From NCBI RefSeq assembly GCF_000482365.1, contig NZ_AXVC01000018.1:62001-126000 (forward strand): a DNA stretch of 64,000 nucleotides, written 5' to 3'. The translations under genes and the position numbers were made by a program. The notes beneath the pieces were generated by a model. The model made no database searches, was not told the origin of the DNA, and saw only the letters and a program-made list of their open reading frames with translations. Below, piece after piece: positions 32,943 through 42,814 of this stretch (position 1 is its first letter; every line of letters starts with the position of its first letter). The stretch is from Porphyromonas uenonis DSM 23387 = JCM 13868. GTDB taxonomy: Bacteria; Bacteroidota; Bacteroidia; Bacteroidales; Porphyromonadaceae.

Positions 32943-32983
32943 AAAAAAAGAGCACACCCCACAGTGTCGTGAGTTGTGCTCTT
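32943..32983 (-). terminator. Rho-independent terminator downstream of clpB
   Basis: Perfect 9-bp stem AAGAGCACA (32948-32956) / TGTGCTCTT (32975-32983); the minus strand continues TTTTTTG. It lies about 65 bp past the clpB stop. Confidence 0.85.
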
Positions 32984-33048
32984 GATCTCTTTGTCCTGTA
33001 CCTCCGACTGGAAGTATCAGTAAAGTCTTAGGAAGCTGTCTAGTTCCT

Positions 33049-35643
33049 TTAGTCTACGAAGGTGAGCTGCTTGTCAGCCCCTACGTCTAGCGTGATAGGC
33101 TTGGTGCGCTCTACGGTGCCTGCTAGGAGTGCCTTCGAGAGCTCGTTGAGGACGAGCCGCTGTATGACACGCTTGACAGGACGTGCGCCAAACTCGGGAT
33201 CGTAGCCCCGCTCGGAGAGTAGGTCGATGGCGGCGTCGCTGTAGTGGAGCGTCACGCCATTTTCCTGCAGTGTACGAGCCACCTTGTCGAGCTGTAGTCG
33301 TACGATCTGAGCGATCTGAGCTTTCGTCAGAGGTGTGAAGACGATGGTCTCGTCGATACGGTTGACAAACTCAGGACGGATCGTCTGCTTGAGTAGCGTC
33401 TTGACCTCCTCTTCGGTCCGCTCGATGACCTCTTCACGGTTCTGCTCGTCGATGTGCTCGAAGTTGTGACGGATCAAGTCGGAGCCGAGGTTACTGGTCA
33501 TGATGATGATCGTGTTCTTGAAGTTGACCACATGACCCTTATTGTCGGTCAGCCTACCATCGTCCAGTACTTGGAGGAGTAGGTTGAAGACGTCGGGGTG
33601 AGCCTTCTCAATCTCATCAAAGAGCACAACCGAGTAGGGCTTACGCCTGATCGCCTCGGTGAGCTGACCACCCTCATCGTAGCCGACATAGCCAGGAGGT
33701 GCACCGATCAGACGAGTGGCGCTAAACTTCTCCTGATACTCGCTCATATCGATACGGGTCATCATGTGCTCATCGTCAAAGAGGCACTCGGCCAAGGCTC
33801 TAGCGACCTCTGTCTTACCGACACCTGTCGTGCCGAGGAAGATAAAGGAACCGATCGGCCTATTGGGATCCTGCAAGCCAGCACGACTACGACGCACCGC
33901 ATCTGCAATGGCGGTGATCGCCTCATCCTGACCGACGACACGCTTGTGTAGCTCGTCCTCTAGGTTGAGGAGCTTGTCGCGCTCGCTCATGAGCATACGA
34001 CTAACAGGTATGCCAGTCCAGCGGGCTACGATGTCAGCGATGTCTTCGGCTGTCACCTCTTCGGTGATCAGTGCGGTACCAGAGGCACGCTGCTCGGCAA
34101 GCTTCTGATTGATCTGAGCGATCTGATCGTCTATCTCTTTGAGCCGTCCGTAGCGTAGCTCAGCTACACGACCGTAGTCGCCTAGTCGCTCGGCTTTGTC
34201 CGCCTCTATAGTGGCTTGCTCACGCTCGACCTTCAGTTGCTGCGCCTCATTGACCAGATCTTTCTCGCCGTGCCACTGAGCAGCCAGCGCATTGCGCTCT
34301 TCCTCGAGGTCAGCTATCTGCTTAGAGAGCGCAGCCAGCTTAGGCTCGTCGTGCTCGCGCTTGATCGCTTCACGCTCTATCTCTAGCTGCTTGATACGAC
34401 GCTCCAGCTCGTCTAGCTCCTCGGGCATTGAGTCGATCTGGATGCGTAGTCGTGCAGCAGCCTCGTCCACAAGGTCGATCGCCTTGTCGGGGAGGAAGCG
34501 GTCGGTGATGTATCGCTCGCTCAGCTGTACAGCCGCTAGGATAGCATCGTCCTGGATACGCACCTTGTGGTGGTTCTCGTAGCGCTCCTTCAGACCTCTC
34601 AGGATAGAGATACTGCTCATCTCGTCTGGCTCGTCGACCATCACCATCTGGAAGCGGCGCTCAAGCGCCTTGTCCTTCTCAAAGTACTTGCGGTACTCAT
34701 CGAGGGTGGTGGCTCCGATGGCCCGTAGTTCACCACGAGCCAGGGCCGGCTTGAGAATGTTTGCCGCATCCATAGCTCCTTGCGAAGCTCCCGCACCGAC
34801 GAGCGTATGGATCTCATCGATGAAGAGGATCACCTCACCATTGGAGGCGGTCACCTCGTTGACGACTGACTTGAGACGCTCCTCAAACTCTCCCTGATAC
34901 TTCGCACCTGCGATGAGAGCGCCCATATCGAGTGAGTAGATGAGCTTGTCCTTGAGGTTCTCCGGCACGTCGCCTCGTATGACACGGTGCGCCAATCCCT
35001 CGGCGATAGCGGTCTTACCGACACCTGGCTCACCGACGAGGATAGGATTATTCTTCGTACGGCGAGAGAGGATCTGTAGGACACGACGTATCTCTTCGTC
35101 ACGACCTATGACAGGGTCTAGCTTGCCCTCACGAGCACGCTCGCAGAGGTTGATCGCATACTTGCCAAGGGCGTTGTACTGCTGATCACTCGTAGCGGAG
35201 TCTACCTTGCGCCCCTTGCGAAGCTCACGAATAGCCTCCTCAGCATCGGCGTAGTTCAAGCCTGCATCTAGGAGTAGCTGACGAGCATCACTAGACACCT
35301 TGAGAAGAGCTAGGAGGAGATGCTCTACAGCGATGTATTGGTCACCCATCTTGCTAGCTATCTGCTCCGACTGGGTGAGCACTTGGTTCGTCTGGTCGGA
35401 GAGGTAAGGCTCTCCACCAGAGACGTGAGGTAGACGCTCTAGTTGCTGCGCTACCGACTGCTCTATCTGGTGCATGTAGGCACCCGCTTTGGTAGCGACA
35501 TACTCGACGACGTCACGACCCTCACGTAGCAACGCATCCAGGAGACAGATCGGCTCTAGAGCCTGATGCCCCTGCTGGCGCGCTTGGGCGATCATCGTTT
35601 GGATCACCCGTTGCGATTTAATGGTGTACTTATCTATGTTCAT
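33049..35643 (-). CDS. clpB: Disaggregase chaperone ClpB
   Basis: Hexameric AAA+ protein of 864 residues that extracts polypeptides from aggregates with DnaK. Clp N-domain at about 1-145; first ATPase domain with Walker A GEPGVGKT (about 207-214) and [15 protein letters not shown]; a long coiled-coil middle domain (about 410-530, rich in Glu/Lys/Arg), which distinguishes ClpB from ClpA/ClpC; second ATPase domain with GTTGVGKT (about 605-612), [31 protein letters not shown] over that stretch, and a sensor-2 GARPVKR. Monocistronic with a clear terminator. No sigma-32-like or CIRCE element is evident upstream. Confidence 0.97.
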   Translation of the reverse strand: MNIDKYTIKSQRVIQTMIAQARQQGHQALEPICLLDALLREGRDVVEYVATKAGAYMHQIEQSVAQQLERLPHVSGGEPYLSDQTNQVLTQSEQIASKMGDQYIAVEHLLLALLKVSSDARQLLLDAGLNYADAEEAIRELRKGRKVDSATSDQQYNALGKYAINLCERAREGKLDPVIGRDEEIRRVLQILSRRTKNNPILVGEPGVGKTAIAEGLAHRVIRGDVPENLKDKLIYSLDMGALIAGAKYQGEFEERLKSVVNEVTASNGEVILFIDEIHTLVGAGASQGAMDAANILKPALARGELRAIGATTLDEYRKYFEKDKALERRFQMVMVDEPDEMSSISILRGLKERYENHHKVRIQDDAILAAVQLSERYITDRFLPDKAIDLVDEAAARLRIQIDSMPEELDELERRIKQLEIEREAIKREHDEPKLAALSKQIADLEEERNALAAQWHGEKDLVNEAQQLKVEREQATIEADKAERLGDYGRVAELRYGRLKEIDDQIAQINQKLAEQRASGTALITEEVTAEDIADIVARWTGIPVSRMLMSERDKLLNLEDELHKRVVGQDEAITAIADAVRRSRAGLQDPNRPIGSFIFLGTTGVGKTEVARALAECLFDDEHMMTRIDMSEYQEKFSATRLIGAPPGYVGYDEGGQLTEAIRRKPYSVVLFDEIEKAHPDVFNLLLQVLDDGRLTDNKGHVVNFKNTIIIMTSNLGSDLIRHNFEHIDEQNREEVIERTEEEVKTLLKQTIRPEFVNRIDETIVFTPLTKAQIAQIVRLQLDKVARTLQENGVTLHYSDAAIDLLSERGYDPEFGARPVKRVIQRLVLNELSKALLAGTVERTKPITLDVGADKQLTFVD

Positions 35644-35727
35644 GTTTTTAAGGTTTGATTCTGACTAACTCAAGCAAGTGATGTGCCAAAGGACAAAATG
35701 TCACGCACTAGCGCCTTGAGCTCATAC

Positions 35728-35767
35728 AAAAGAAGAGAAGGCAAGCACACTTCGCTCACCTCCTCTT
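35728..35767 (-). terminator. Candidate terminator for Ig-like lipoprotein gene
   Basis: Imperfect stem AAGAGAAGG (35733-35741) / CCTCCTCTT (35759-35767) with inner GC pairing; the minus strand then reads CTTTTGT. Weaker than the other terminators. Confidence 0.45.
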
Positions 35768-35798
35768 AATACTATATAAAGGTATCTTGGCTGGTAGT

Positions 35799-36719
35799 TT
35801 ACTTCTTTGGTACCGTAGACGTGGCAATCTGTAGTCTCAGGCCGAAGCCAGCCCCATCGGTAGCTGGCACAGACTGGATGCAAAGCCACAAGTCACCCTC
35901 GGGGTATCGGCCTCTACAGTAAGCATTGAAGAGCGGCCCTTTCTTGTCATCCTTTGTCATACTAAAGTCTTCGGTAAAGCCGTACCCCTGAGCGATACTC
36001 TTGAGTAGGTCGTAAGCTTCGCTGTCTTTTTGGTACGCTTTGATGAGGATGTCTTCATTGGATAGATAGGCGGTGAAGAGTAGCAGGAAAGATCGATCCG
36101 TACGTCCAGGAGTGTACCTGTAAGCGATGCGCTTGATGTAGCGTATGTCGGTATAACTGTCTCCTTGACTCGGGGCAATAAAGGAGAGTGCGTAGGAAGA
36201 GCCCCCAGGCACCTTACGATCACTTTCCAAGAGCCAATCTTTAGCTTCGTTTGCCTCTTGTATCTCATCCTTGCGTTGCTCTATCTCCGCAAGGATTGGT
36301 ATGTAGATTGGGACAAATCGTCTGTCGGGGTCATCAGCTCCTATATATCTCTTGACATCAATCTGGACGGCGGGCAAGACTTGGACAGGAACGGTGACGC
36401 GCGCTTCGCCAGTAGCGATAGTTATAGTACAGTGTCCCTCAGCCACGGCGGTTACTAAGCCTTGGATGCTGACGGTGGCGACGGCCTCACTTGTTGACTG
36501 GTAGGTGTATCGTAGTGTCGCATCGGCGGGTGTCGCTGAGACGCTCAGCTGTGCACGCTTCCCTACCCGTAGAGAGAGTCTCTCGGGTGAGACGGAGAGC
36601 GTCGTGTGAGTAGGCTCCGTGGGTGGCTTCGGCTTTGTACCAGGCTCCTTGTGACAAGCTATGATCGAGAGCGTCAGAGCTAGGAGTAAAACGCTTAATG
36701 GTAGTGTCTTGATGAACAT
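35799..36719 (-). CDS. Lipoprotein with Ig-like (BIG2) domain
   Basis: Exported protein of 306 residues with a lipoprotein signal (MFIKTLPLSVLLLALTLSIIAC, Cys at about 22) and a Pro/Thr-rich linker. Residues about 40-115 form a bacterial Ig-like BIG2 domain: LSVSPERLSLRVGKRAQLSV, then ATVSIQGLVTAVAEGHCTITI. The remaining 190 residues are not recognised; they contain a charged helical stretch (LAEIEQRKDEIQEANEAKDW) and several aromatic strands. Probably a surface protein. Promoter-like TACCTTTG at 36767-36774. Confidence 0.75.
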   Translation of the reverse strand: MFIKTLPLSVLLLALTLSIIACHKEPGTKPKPPTEPTHTTLSVSPERLSLRVGKRAQLSVSATPADATLRYTYQSTSEAVATVSIQGLVTAVAEGHCTITIATGEARVTVPVQVLPAVQIDVKRYIGADDPDRRFVPIYIPILAEIEQRKDEIQEANEAKDWLLESDRKVPGGSSYALSFIAPSQGDSYTDIRYIKRIAYRYTPGRTDRSFLLLFTAYLSNEDILIKAYQKDSEAYDLLKSIAQGYGFTEDFSMTKDDKKGPLFNAYCRGRYPEGDLWLCIQSVPATDGAGFGLRLQIATSTVPKK

Positions 36720-36766
36720 ATGGTTGGGTCTTAGGGGATCTAAAGAGTCTCTCTGTCTGAGTGATA

Positions 36767-36774
36767 CAAAGGTA
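36767..36774 (-). promoter_or_regulatory. Candidate -7 box for Ig-like lipoprotein gene
   Basis: Minus strand TACCTTTG, an exact TAnnTTTG match, 47 bp upstream of the start at 36719. Confidence 0.5.
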
Positions 36775-36828
36775 GAAAAAACATATCACTTGTCGCACTG
36801 TGCCCTTTGGCGGGCATGAGCTTAATAC

Positions 36829-36868
36829 AAAAGGAGACCTACACACTCTTTGGTGTAAGTCTCCTTCG
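36829..36868 (-). terminator. Rho-independent terminator downstream of OmpA-family gene
   Basis: Stem formed by AAGGAGAC and GTCTCCTT with further pairing (CTACAC / GTGTAA, one mismatch) around an ACTCTTTG loop; the minus strand continues TTTTGT. It lies about 55 bp beyond the stop at 36925. Confidence 0.75.
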
Positions 36869-36924
36869 GTATGATTAGACTGCTCTTGCTATTGACTAGC
36901 TATAGGCAGACTGGAGTTGTATTA

Positions 36925-37911
36925 CTAGTAGATGACGTCCATATCTACGCGGCGTGCATCGGTACGCTTGGCCGGAGTCGTGTCGACACCGTTGTCGTAG
37001 CGCTTGATAGCAACTGCAGGTACGCCTGCCTCTTGGAGTGCCTTGATGACACTGGCAGCACGCTTAGCAGCAAGCTTGTTGTTGAAGTCTACGGGGCCAT
37101 CTATACTAGCGTAGCCGTATACGAGGACGAGGGCACGTGGATCGTTGATGACAAAGTCAGCGACGTTGCGTACAGCCTCGAGACCCTCAGCATTGATGAC
37201 GTCCGAATTGACCTTAAAGAATACACTACGACTGAGCTGCACGTTGTTGCGTGAGCGGTCTTGGTGGATCACCCGACGGTTATCGTAGTTGTACACAGGA
37301 GCCTGTTCGGGAGCCTTCTCTAGCTCATCGATCTGCTGACGTAGCGCAGCTAGCTGCTGAGCTATCTGATCGTTGTCTCGCTGCGGATCTTGCTGAGCAG
37401 CCTTGAGGCGAGCTAGCTCCTCTTCGAGCGCTTTGACCCTTTCGTCATTAGTCATGCCCTGAGCGCCTTGTGCACCTTGAGCTACGACGAGATTACTACC
37501 AGCTGGGTAGTAGAGTTGTCCTCCGACGTTGATAGGCTGTCCAGGCTGTGTATAGACTGGCGTGGCCCTCATAGCGTTGAGGTTGTGATACTGTAGGAGT
37601 AAGTAGAGAAGGTCTCTATCCTTATTGTCTACAATCGTGATGTCACGCTCTTGTGGACAGTTGAGGCACTGCTCCTGAGCGTCTTGCTCTTCGGCTGCGG
37701 TGACTATAGCATTGATGAGCGTAGCTAACTCTTGCTTAGTCATAACTACCTCTTTCTCACGTCTGCCACGCTCGCCCTGCTCAACGCGCTCCGTACGGTC
37801 GCGCTTCTGGCGAGGTGCCTGACGCTGGTCTTGCTGTGCCTCCACAGATGTGGAGACAGCAGCAGACAGAAGGATCACGCACAGCCCGACTATTATTGAT
37901 TTCTTAGTCAT
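36925..37911 (-). CDS. OmpA-family peptidoglycan-binding outer membrane protein
   Basis: Exported protein of 328 residues with a signal peptide (MTKKSIIVGLCVILLSAAVSTSVEAQ). The C-terminal 110 residues are an OmpA/MotB peptidoglycan-binding domain (SRSVFFKVNSDVINAEGLEAV, LVLVYGYASIDGPVDFNNKLAAKRA, closing DARRVDMDVIY). Instead of a beta-barrel, the N-terminal half has a basic Arg/Gln-rich stretch, a CLNC motif near 82-85, a short Gly/Ala collagen-like run (GAQGAQG) and a coiled coil (about 150-205). It lies 20 bp downstream of a large double-barrel protein, so the two may work together as anchor and barrel. Confidence 0.88.
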   Translation of the reverse strand: MTKKSIIVGLCVILLSAAVSTSVEAQQDQRQAPRQKRDRTERVEQGERGRREKEVVMTKQELATLINAIVTAAEEQDAQEQCLNCPQERDITIVDNKDRDLLYLLLQYHNLNAMRATPVYTQPGQPINVGGQLYYPAGSNLVVAQGAQGAQGMTNDERVKALEEELARLKAAQQDPQRDNDQIAQQLAALRQQIDELEKAPEQAPVYNYDNRRVIHQDRSRNNVQLSRSVFFKVNSDVINAEGLEAVRNVADFVINDPRALVLVYGYASIDGPVDFNNKLAAKRAASVIKALQEAGVPAVAIKRYDNGVDTTPAKRTDARRVDMDVIY

Positions 37912-37931
37912 ACTGTTGTAGTGATAGGTGA

Positions 37932-40184
37932 TTAGAAGTAGAAGCGATATCCGAGAGATACGCTATGATTGCGTAGTGAGTGACGTAGACCGTAGTCTAG
38001 GAATATAGCACTGTTGAGCTGTGGCAGCTTGTAGGAAGTACCTACGAGGAAGTTGACACCAAGCTTCGTGTCTGTAAAACCACCGACACCAGCACCTAGA
38101 TAAGGTACGAAGTCGCCTAGCTCCTTGAAGTTGAAGTTGTAAACAACGTTGCCTGATATACCTAGTGTAGTCTTCTTACCAAAGCCTACGAAGATCTCAG
38201 GAACGAAGTCAAGGTTCGTATTGCTGATAGGCATATAAGCGCGTGCGCCTACTGCGAAAGTACCGAAGAGGTCCTCCTCCTTAGGCTTTACAAGGTTGGT
38301 TCCTACTAGTAGTCCTACGGAGTTGAAACGTATGAAACTATTGGAAGTCTTATCTACAGGAGTAGCATCAGCACCGACAGCCATCGTGCTAGATGTAGCA
38401 CCAGCAGGAGTCGTGTATGCAGGATGTGTAGGAGGAGTTGTTACGACAGTCGTCGTAGGCTGTGTGGGCTGGTACTGCTGCATACGAGCCTCGTTGTTCT
38501 CGATCTTTCTATCGATCTCGTCAAGACGGTCGAGGATCTTCTCATTCTGCTCTTTTAGATCAGAGGTAGCGGTTGTAGTACCGTTCTGAGCCTTTACCTG
38601 CTCATTAGCGAGCATCTGCTGCTGCGCAATGTACTGAGGTGAGTTGCCGATGAGTGCATGGACTAGCTCACGCTCTAGTGGTGTGAGTGCGTCATCGTTT
38701 GGCTGGCGATAGTAGTGGTTGTGAGCCTCCTTGCAGCCCTGCTGGCAAGACTGACCCTTCTTGCTGCGGTTGCGATCGATGATGCGCTGTGCCATATCCT
38801 CGATCTCAGATGGAGTCATGCGTACATACTCGTCGTCACGATCCTGACCATAGTAGTGGTACTCACGGTACTCGTTGATACGCTCTTGAGTAGTCTGATC
38901 CTCCTCAGTGTCGAACTGATAGTGACGAGCTGGCTTGCCTAGGTTAAAGCGTACGCCGAACTGGTAAGCCATATTCTTGGCAAGGATCTCAGAGCTCTTT
39001 GTGATAGAAGCTGTCTTGACGCCAGGAGCTGGGTGTGCAATGAAGTTGGCACTACCAAACACGCTGACATAGCGGAAGATAGGTACCTCTAGACCGAGAC
39101 CAGCCATAGCGAAGACGACATCATGTAGGTTAGCCTTGTCGAGCTCAGTAGCCTCCTTAGAGAGCTTAGCATCGAGGTAACCAGCACCTAGATTGATGTA
39201 AGGTGTCACGCCACGAGGTAGGTTGAGACGGCCTGTGAAGTAACCACCATACATAGCGCGCTCCTTGTCGAAGTCGAAGTCGAGCTTCTTACCAGGCTTG
39301 CCAGCTTGGTAGTAGAATCCACGTACACCAAAGGTGTTGTTGAAGTCTACACCTACCTGACCACCGTAGAACCATGAGTCGCGGCTATTCCAGTAAGAGT
39401 TCTGGTTGAAGTCCATGTATAGCATAGAGGGCTCGATCGTGAAGACCATACCACGGAAACCATTAGAGAAGAAGTCTCTGTAAGCACGGCTTACTTCGTT
39501 GCCACCTCTGGGGTCGTAGCCACCGAGGTAGACAGAGAGACCAGCACGAGCTGAGAAGTTGTTCATCAGAGCTAGACCATGCTTGTCGACCTTCTCACTA
39601 GCCTTTGCTAGATTGATGTATGGGTTGAGTAGGTCTGTGCGGAAGCCTAGGTAGTTACCTGATAGGTTGAGGGCGATACGAGGTGCTAGATTGATCTTAA
39701 AGCCTAGTGCTCCAGAGAAGTATAGGTGATCAGTCTTCATCATCTCGATCTTGTCATCAGCGATGGGAAGCTCGTACTTCATGTTTTGTACACCACCCCC
39801 TACGAGTAGGTAGGGTGCTAGGATGTAGCCATCGAGAAGGTTGAACTTGAGCTCAGCTCCGTAGCGCTCGATGTCGATCTTGCGATCTGTCATCTTATCT
39901 TTGAAGACTGGATCGATATTCCATTCTCCATTAGGGTCGCTGAGCTTAGACTTGATTCCGAAAGAGCGATCATAGACACCACGTAGCTCTACGATCGGGC
40001 CGAAGCCGAAACCAGCGCGTACGCCCCAGAGCATAGCGTTGTCGATGTTGAGTGCATCGTCAAGGAATTCATACTGAAAGCCACCACCGACGGTGATGCT
40101 GGCATCCTTGACCTGTGCCTTGGCTCCGTTGAAGCTCAGAAGAGCTACAAGAGCCGTACATAGAAGTAGGATTTTTTTATTCAT
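37932..40184 (-). CDS. Large outer-membrane protein with two beta-barrel-like regions
   Basis: Exported protein of 750 residues (signal MNKKILLLCTALVALLSFNGAKAQ). Residues about 25-420 consist of alternating amphipathic strands with aromatic ends, typical of an outer-membrane barrel (YGGQVGVDFNNTFGVRGFYY, repeated GLGLEVP-type strands). A soluble middle region (about 430-590) has a tyrosine/acidic stretch, a CQQGC motif with HNHYY, a coiled coil (LKEQNEKILDRLDEIDRKIE) and a Pro/Thr-rich linker. Residues about 610-750 form another set of strands ending in the C-terminal aromatic motif GYRFYF. I do not recognise the exact family. It is first in an operon with the OmpA-family protein. Confidence 0.75.
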   Translation of the reverse strand: MNKKILLLCTALVALLSFNGAKAQVKDASITVGGGFQYEFLDDALNIDNAMLWGVRAGFGFGPIVELRGVYDRSFGIKSKLSDPNGEWNIDPVFKDKMTDRKIDIERYGAELKFNLLDGYILAPYLLVGGGVQNMKYELPIADDKIEMMKTDHLYFSGALGFKINLAPRIALNLSGNYLGFRTDLLNPYINLAKASEKVDKHGLALMNNFSARAGLSVYLGGYDPRGGNEVSRAYRDFFSNGFRGMVFTIEPSMLYMDFNQNSYWNSRDSWFYGGQVGVDFNNTFGVRGFYYQAGKPGKKLDFDFDKERAMYGGYFTGRLNLPRGVTPYINLGAGYLDAKLSKEATELDKANLHDVVFAMAGLGLEVPIFRYVSVFGSANFIAHPAPGVKTASITKSSEILAKNMAYQFGVRFNLGKPARHYQFDTEEDQTTQERINEYREYHYYGQDRDDEYVRMTPSEIEDMAQRIIDRNRSKKGQSCQQGCKEAHNHYYRQPNDDALTPLERELVHALIGNSPQYIAQQQMLANEQVKAQNGTTTATSDLKEQNEKILDRLDEIDRKIENNEARMQQYQPTQPTTTVVTTPPTHPAYTTPAGATSSTMAVGADATPVDKTSNSFIRFNSVGLLVGTNLVKPKEEDLFGTFAVGARAYMPISNTNLDFVPEIFVGFGKKTTLGISGNVVYNFNFKELGDFVPYLGAGVGGFTDTKLGVNFLVGTSYKLPQLNSAIFLDYGLRHSLRNHSVSLGYRFYF

Positions 40185-40317
40185 AGGTTGAACTATTAAG
40201 TTGATGATTGATAATGCTTAAGTGATTAGTGTAAGATGTAATGAGCTCACGCTCCTCAATCGAAATAAATATGCTCAAAAAGTGTCAACCGAGGAGACGA
40301 CCCACCATATCTACCGT

Positions 40318-40325
40318 CAAAGGTA
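40318..40325 (-). promoter_or_regulatory. Candidate -7 box for double-barrel/OmpA operon
   Basis: Minus strand TACCTTTG, an exact TAnnTTTG match, giving a leader of about 125 bases before the start at 40184. A long leader would suit post-transcriptional control, but no recognised RNA element is seen. Confidence 0.45.
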
Positions 40326-40542
40326 TAAAAAACTAGTGACACAATGCAACACTTGCGATCTGCGACCTGAACATATATTCATATCCGAAAACTCTATAGA
40401 CCGCTCTACTATTACGTTTAGAGGATCTCGTAGACCTCCTCTGAGACAATTCGGATGAATCAGCTGATTGTAATCTATTCGCTCTAGAGCTGGTATGCTT
40501 CGGGTGATAGGACGAAGATATGATAAAAGTGAACTCCTTTCA
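40326..40542. other. Intergenic sequence without recognised content
   Basis: Between the outer-membrane operon promoter and repeat D copy 2, this A/T-richer stretch shows no convincing gene, RNA or repeat. A short open frame on the plus strand (40222-40458) has composition unlike the neighbouring genes and was not accepted. Confidence 0.5.
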
Positions 40543-40653
40543 ATTCCTCGGAAGGAAGGCGTAATCAGAGAGGTCCCGTAGCCACTCTGTAGCGATGCTC
40601 GAGCCGTGCATTCTTAGTTAATCGTTATGTGCAGCTTCTAGACGGCTGGTTAT
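40543..40653 (-). repeat. Dispersed intergenic repeat D, copy 2
   Basis: Reverse-orientation copy of the repeat at 27797-27930; it lacks the internal 21-bp duplication. On the minus strand it runs from the ATAACCAGCCGTCTAG end to GATTACGCCTTCC and then enters a short degenerate dyad (CTTCCGAGGAATTG), the same order as in copy 1. Confidence 0.75.
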
Positions 40654-40699
40654 AATGTATCAGCCTTGTATCGAGCGGGGGCTTTTGCTGTGAAATGAG

Positions 40700-40707
40700 T
40701 ACATTTG
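40700..40707 (+). promoter_or_regulatory. Candidate -7 box for dnaG operon
   Basis: TACATTTG, an exact TAnnTTTG match, 21 bp before the first dnaG ATG. A TTTTG at 40683 is too close to be a normal -33 element. Confidence 0.45.
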
Positions 40708-40728
40708 CAGAGCAAGTGAAGTAGACGG

Positions 40729-42756
40729 ATGATGGACGAACAGACCAAGCAGCTGATCATAGATACGGCACGCATCGAGGATGTGGTGTCCGACTTTGTG
40801 CAGTTACGACGCAAGGGGTCGGGCTTTGTGGGGTTGTGCCCATTTCACAAGGATCGTCACCCCTCCTTTATCGTCACTCCGTCTAAGAATATCTGCAAGT
40901 GCTTCGCCTGTGGTGCGGGAGGTACGCCTGTCTCCTTCATCATGAAGATACAGAACTGCTCCTTCGTCGAGGCGCTACGCTACCTCGCTCAGAAGTATAA
41001 TATCCCCGTGCCCGAGCGGGAGATGACTGAGGAGGAACAGCAGCGACAGAATGAGCGTGAGGCGCTTTACCTTGCTAATGAGGTGGCAGCTAAGTTCTTT
41101 ACCGAGCAGCTCCTCAGCCAGGAGGAGGGACTGGACGTCGCTTTGCCCTACTTTACACAGCGTGGGGTGCGGTCCGAGGCGATACAGACCTTTGGGCTGG
41201 GCTACTCACCGAGCGATCGACGTGCTCTGGCGAAGTTTGTCGAGGAGCATGGCTACGATATGGAGAGCTTTGTGGCGACGGGTCTGCTCTACGCTCCGAG
41301 CGAGGGCCGCCCGAGTGCCGACCGTTATCACGAGCGCGTTATCTTCCCTATATATAATGTAGGGGGGCGTGTCGTCGGCTTCGGTGGGCGCACGATGCGC
41401 AAGGCAGACAAGATTGCCAAGTATATCAATTCGCCCGAGAGCATCATCTACGACAAGAGCCGTGAGCTGTACGGACTCTACCAAGCGAAGCGTGCCATCT
41501 CACGTCTGGATCAAAGTATCATCGTCGAGGGCTACCTAGATGTGATCGCCATGCACCAAGTGGGGATAGAGAATGTGGTGGCGACGTCGGGCACGGCGCT
41601 GACGGATAGTCAGATACAGCTTTTGCGACGCTTCTCACGCAATGTGCTGGTGCTCTTCGACGGTGATGAGGCGGGTGTCAAGGCGGCGCTGCGCTCGGTC
41701 GATATGCTCCTCGCTGAGGGGATGCAGATCAAGCTCTTAGTCCTACCCGATGGAGAGGATCCCGATGAGTTTGTCTCTAAGCGTAGCCGCAGTGAGGTGG
41801 AGGACTACTTTGCCGCCCATGAGCAGGACTTCCTTACCTTCAAGTCGCAGCTCTATGCTCCGCAGATGGCGCAAGATCCGCAGCTTAAGACGCAACTGAT
41901 GCGAGACATCTTGCAGAGCATTGCCACGATCCCCGATAGCCTCGAGCGGATCGTCTACATCCAGCAAATGTCTCAGATGTATGGCGTGGCGGAGGATCTA
42001 CTCTTGCAGCAGATCAAGCAGGAGCGCTTTAGTCGTGGACGGGTCTATCAGTATGCCCCGCCAGCGCCAGCGACACCTGAGGAGAGTACTCCCGAGGAGA
42101 CCCCGCAGGAGGTTTCGCCTCTAGATGCGCCGATGAGCAATGAGGCACTGGACTTGATACGTCTAGTGGTGCGCTACGGGGAGCGTATGCTCAAGATCTC
42201 CGTGCAGGACGAAGAGGCAGACGAGGGGGCAGAGCCTACGGTGATACAGGTCTCTGTGGCCAACTTTGTCTATCAAGAGCTCAAGCAGGATGATATAGTC
42301 ATCGAGCACCCGCTGGTCAAGCGCATTCTCAACGATAGTAATAAGATGATGCTGGAGGAGCTCAGCGTCTCGGGTGGCAAGTCAGAGCGTACCTGTGGCT
42401 CCTTCCTCTGTAACTCGGAGATCCCGCAGGTGTCAGCTCTGGCGGTGGATCTCTACGCGACTCCCTACCGCCTCTCTCGCAAGGCTCGCGAAGAGCTACA
42501 GATGCCCGATGATGAGAATGAGAAAGTACCTGATGAGTGGGTGCAGGAGATGACCTTTAAGGTGCTATACACCTACAAGCTAGCGTACGCCGAGGAGCGT
42601 TGTCAGCAGATTTCGCAGCAGATACAGACGCTACAGCAGGAGCATCCAGAGGCAGACTACGAGAGCTATCAGCCTCTCCTCCAGGAGCTATCTACATGGC
42701 AGGAGATACGTAAGATGCTAGGACAGTTTAGCGGTCAGCGGGTGGTCATTTCGTGA
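40729..42756 (+). CDS. dnaG: DNA primase DnaG
   Basis: RNA primer synthase of 675 residues. The CHC2 zinc finger has Cys37, His40, Cys58 and Cys61 (CPFHKDRHPSF...CKCFACG). The catalytic TOPRIM domain shows IIVEGYLDVIAMHQVGIENVV (about 263-283) and the LFDGDEAG metal-binding motif. The C-terminal 240 residues, which should bind the DnaB helicase, are divergent and begin with a Pro/Glu-rich linker (PATPEESTPEETPQEVSP). Two adjacent ATGs (40729, 40732) are possible starts. It heads a plus-strand run dnaG-holB-acyltransferase. Confidence 0.96.
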   Translation: MMDEQTKQLIIDTARIEDVVSDFVQLRRKGSGFVGLCPFHKDRHPSFIVTPSKNICKCFACGAGGTPVSFIMKIQNCSFVEALRYLAQKYNIPVPEREMTEEEQQRQNEREALYLANEVAAKFFTEQLLSQEEGLDVALPYFTQRGVRSEAIQTFGLGYSPSDRRALAKFVEEHGYDMESFVATGLLYAPSEGRPSADRYHERVIFPIYNVGGRVVGFGGRTMRKADKIAKYINSPESIIYDKSRELYGLYQAKRAISRLDQSIIVEGYLDVIAMHQVGIENVVATSGTALTDSQIQLLRRFSRNVLVLFDGDEAGVKAALRSVDMLLAEGMQIKLLVLPDGEDPDEFVSKRSRSEVEDYFAAHEQDFLTFKSQLYAPQMAQDPQLKTQLMRDILQSIATIPDSLERIVYIQQMSQMYGVAEDLLLQQIKQERFSRGRVYQYAPPAPATPEESTPEETPQEVSPLDAPMSNEALDLIRLVVRYGERMLKISVQDEEADEGAEPTVIQVSVANFVYQELKQDDIVIEHPLVKRILNDSNKMMLEELSVSGGKSERTCGSFLCNSEIPQVSALAVDLYATPYRLSRKAREELQMPDDENEKVPDEWVQEMTFKVLYTYKLAYAEERCQQISQQIQTLQQEHPEADYESYQPLLQELSTWQEIRKMLGQFSGQRVVIS

Positions 42757-42814
42757 GATAAAGAAGAGAGTCACCGTTAACCCTTTTACCAAATCTAAAG
42801 AAGAAAGTGCCGTC

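Noticed and set aside
35644-35727. CIRCE or heat-shock operator upstream of clpB
   Set aside because: No TTAGCACTC-N9-GAGTGCTAA inverted repeat is visible.
40222-40458. Plus-strand open frame of 78 residues in the dnaG upstream region
   Set aside because: No recognisable domain, no promoter or ribosome-binding sequence, and it overlaps the probable leader and promoter of the outer-membrane operon.
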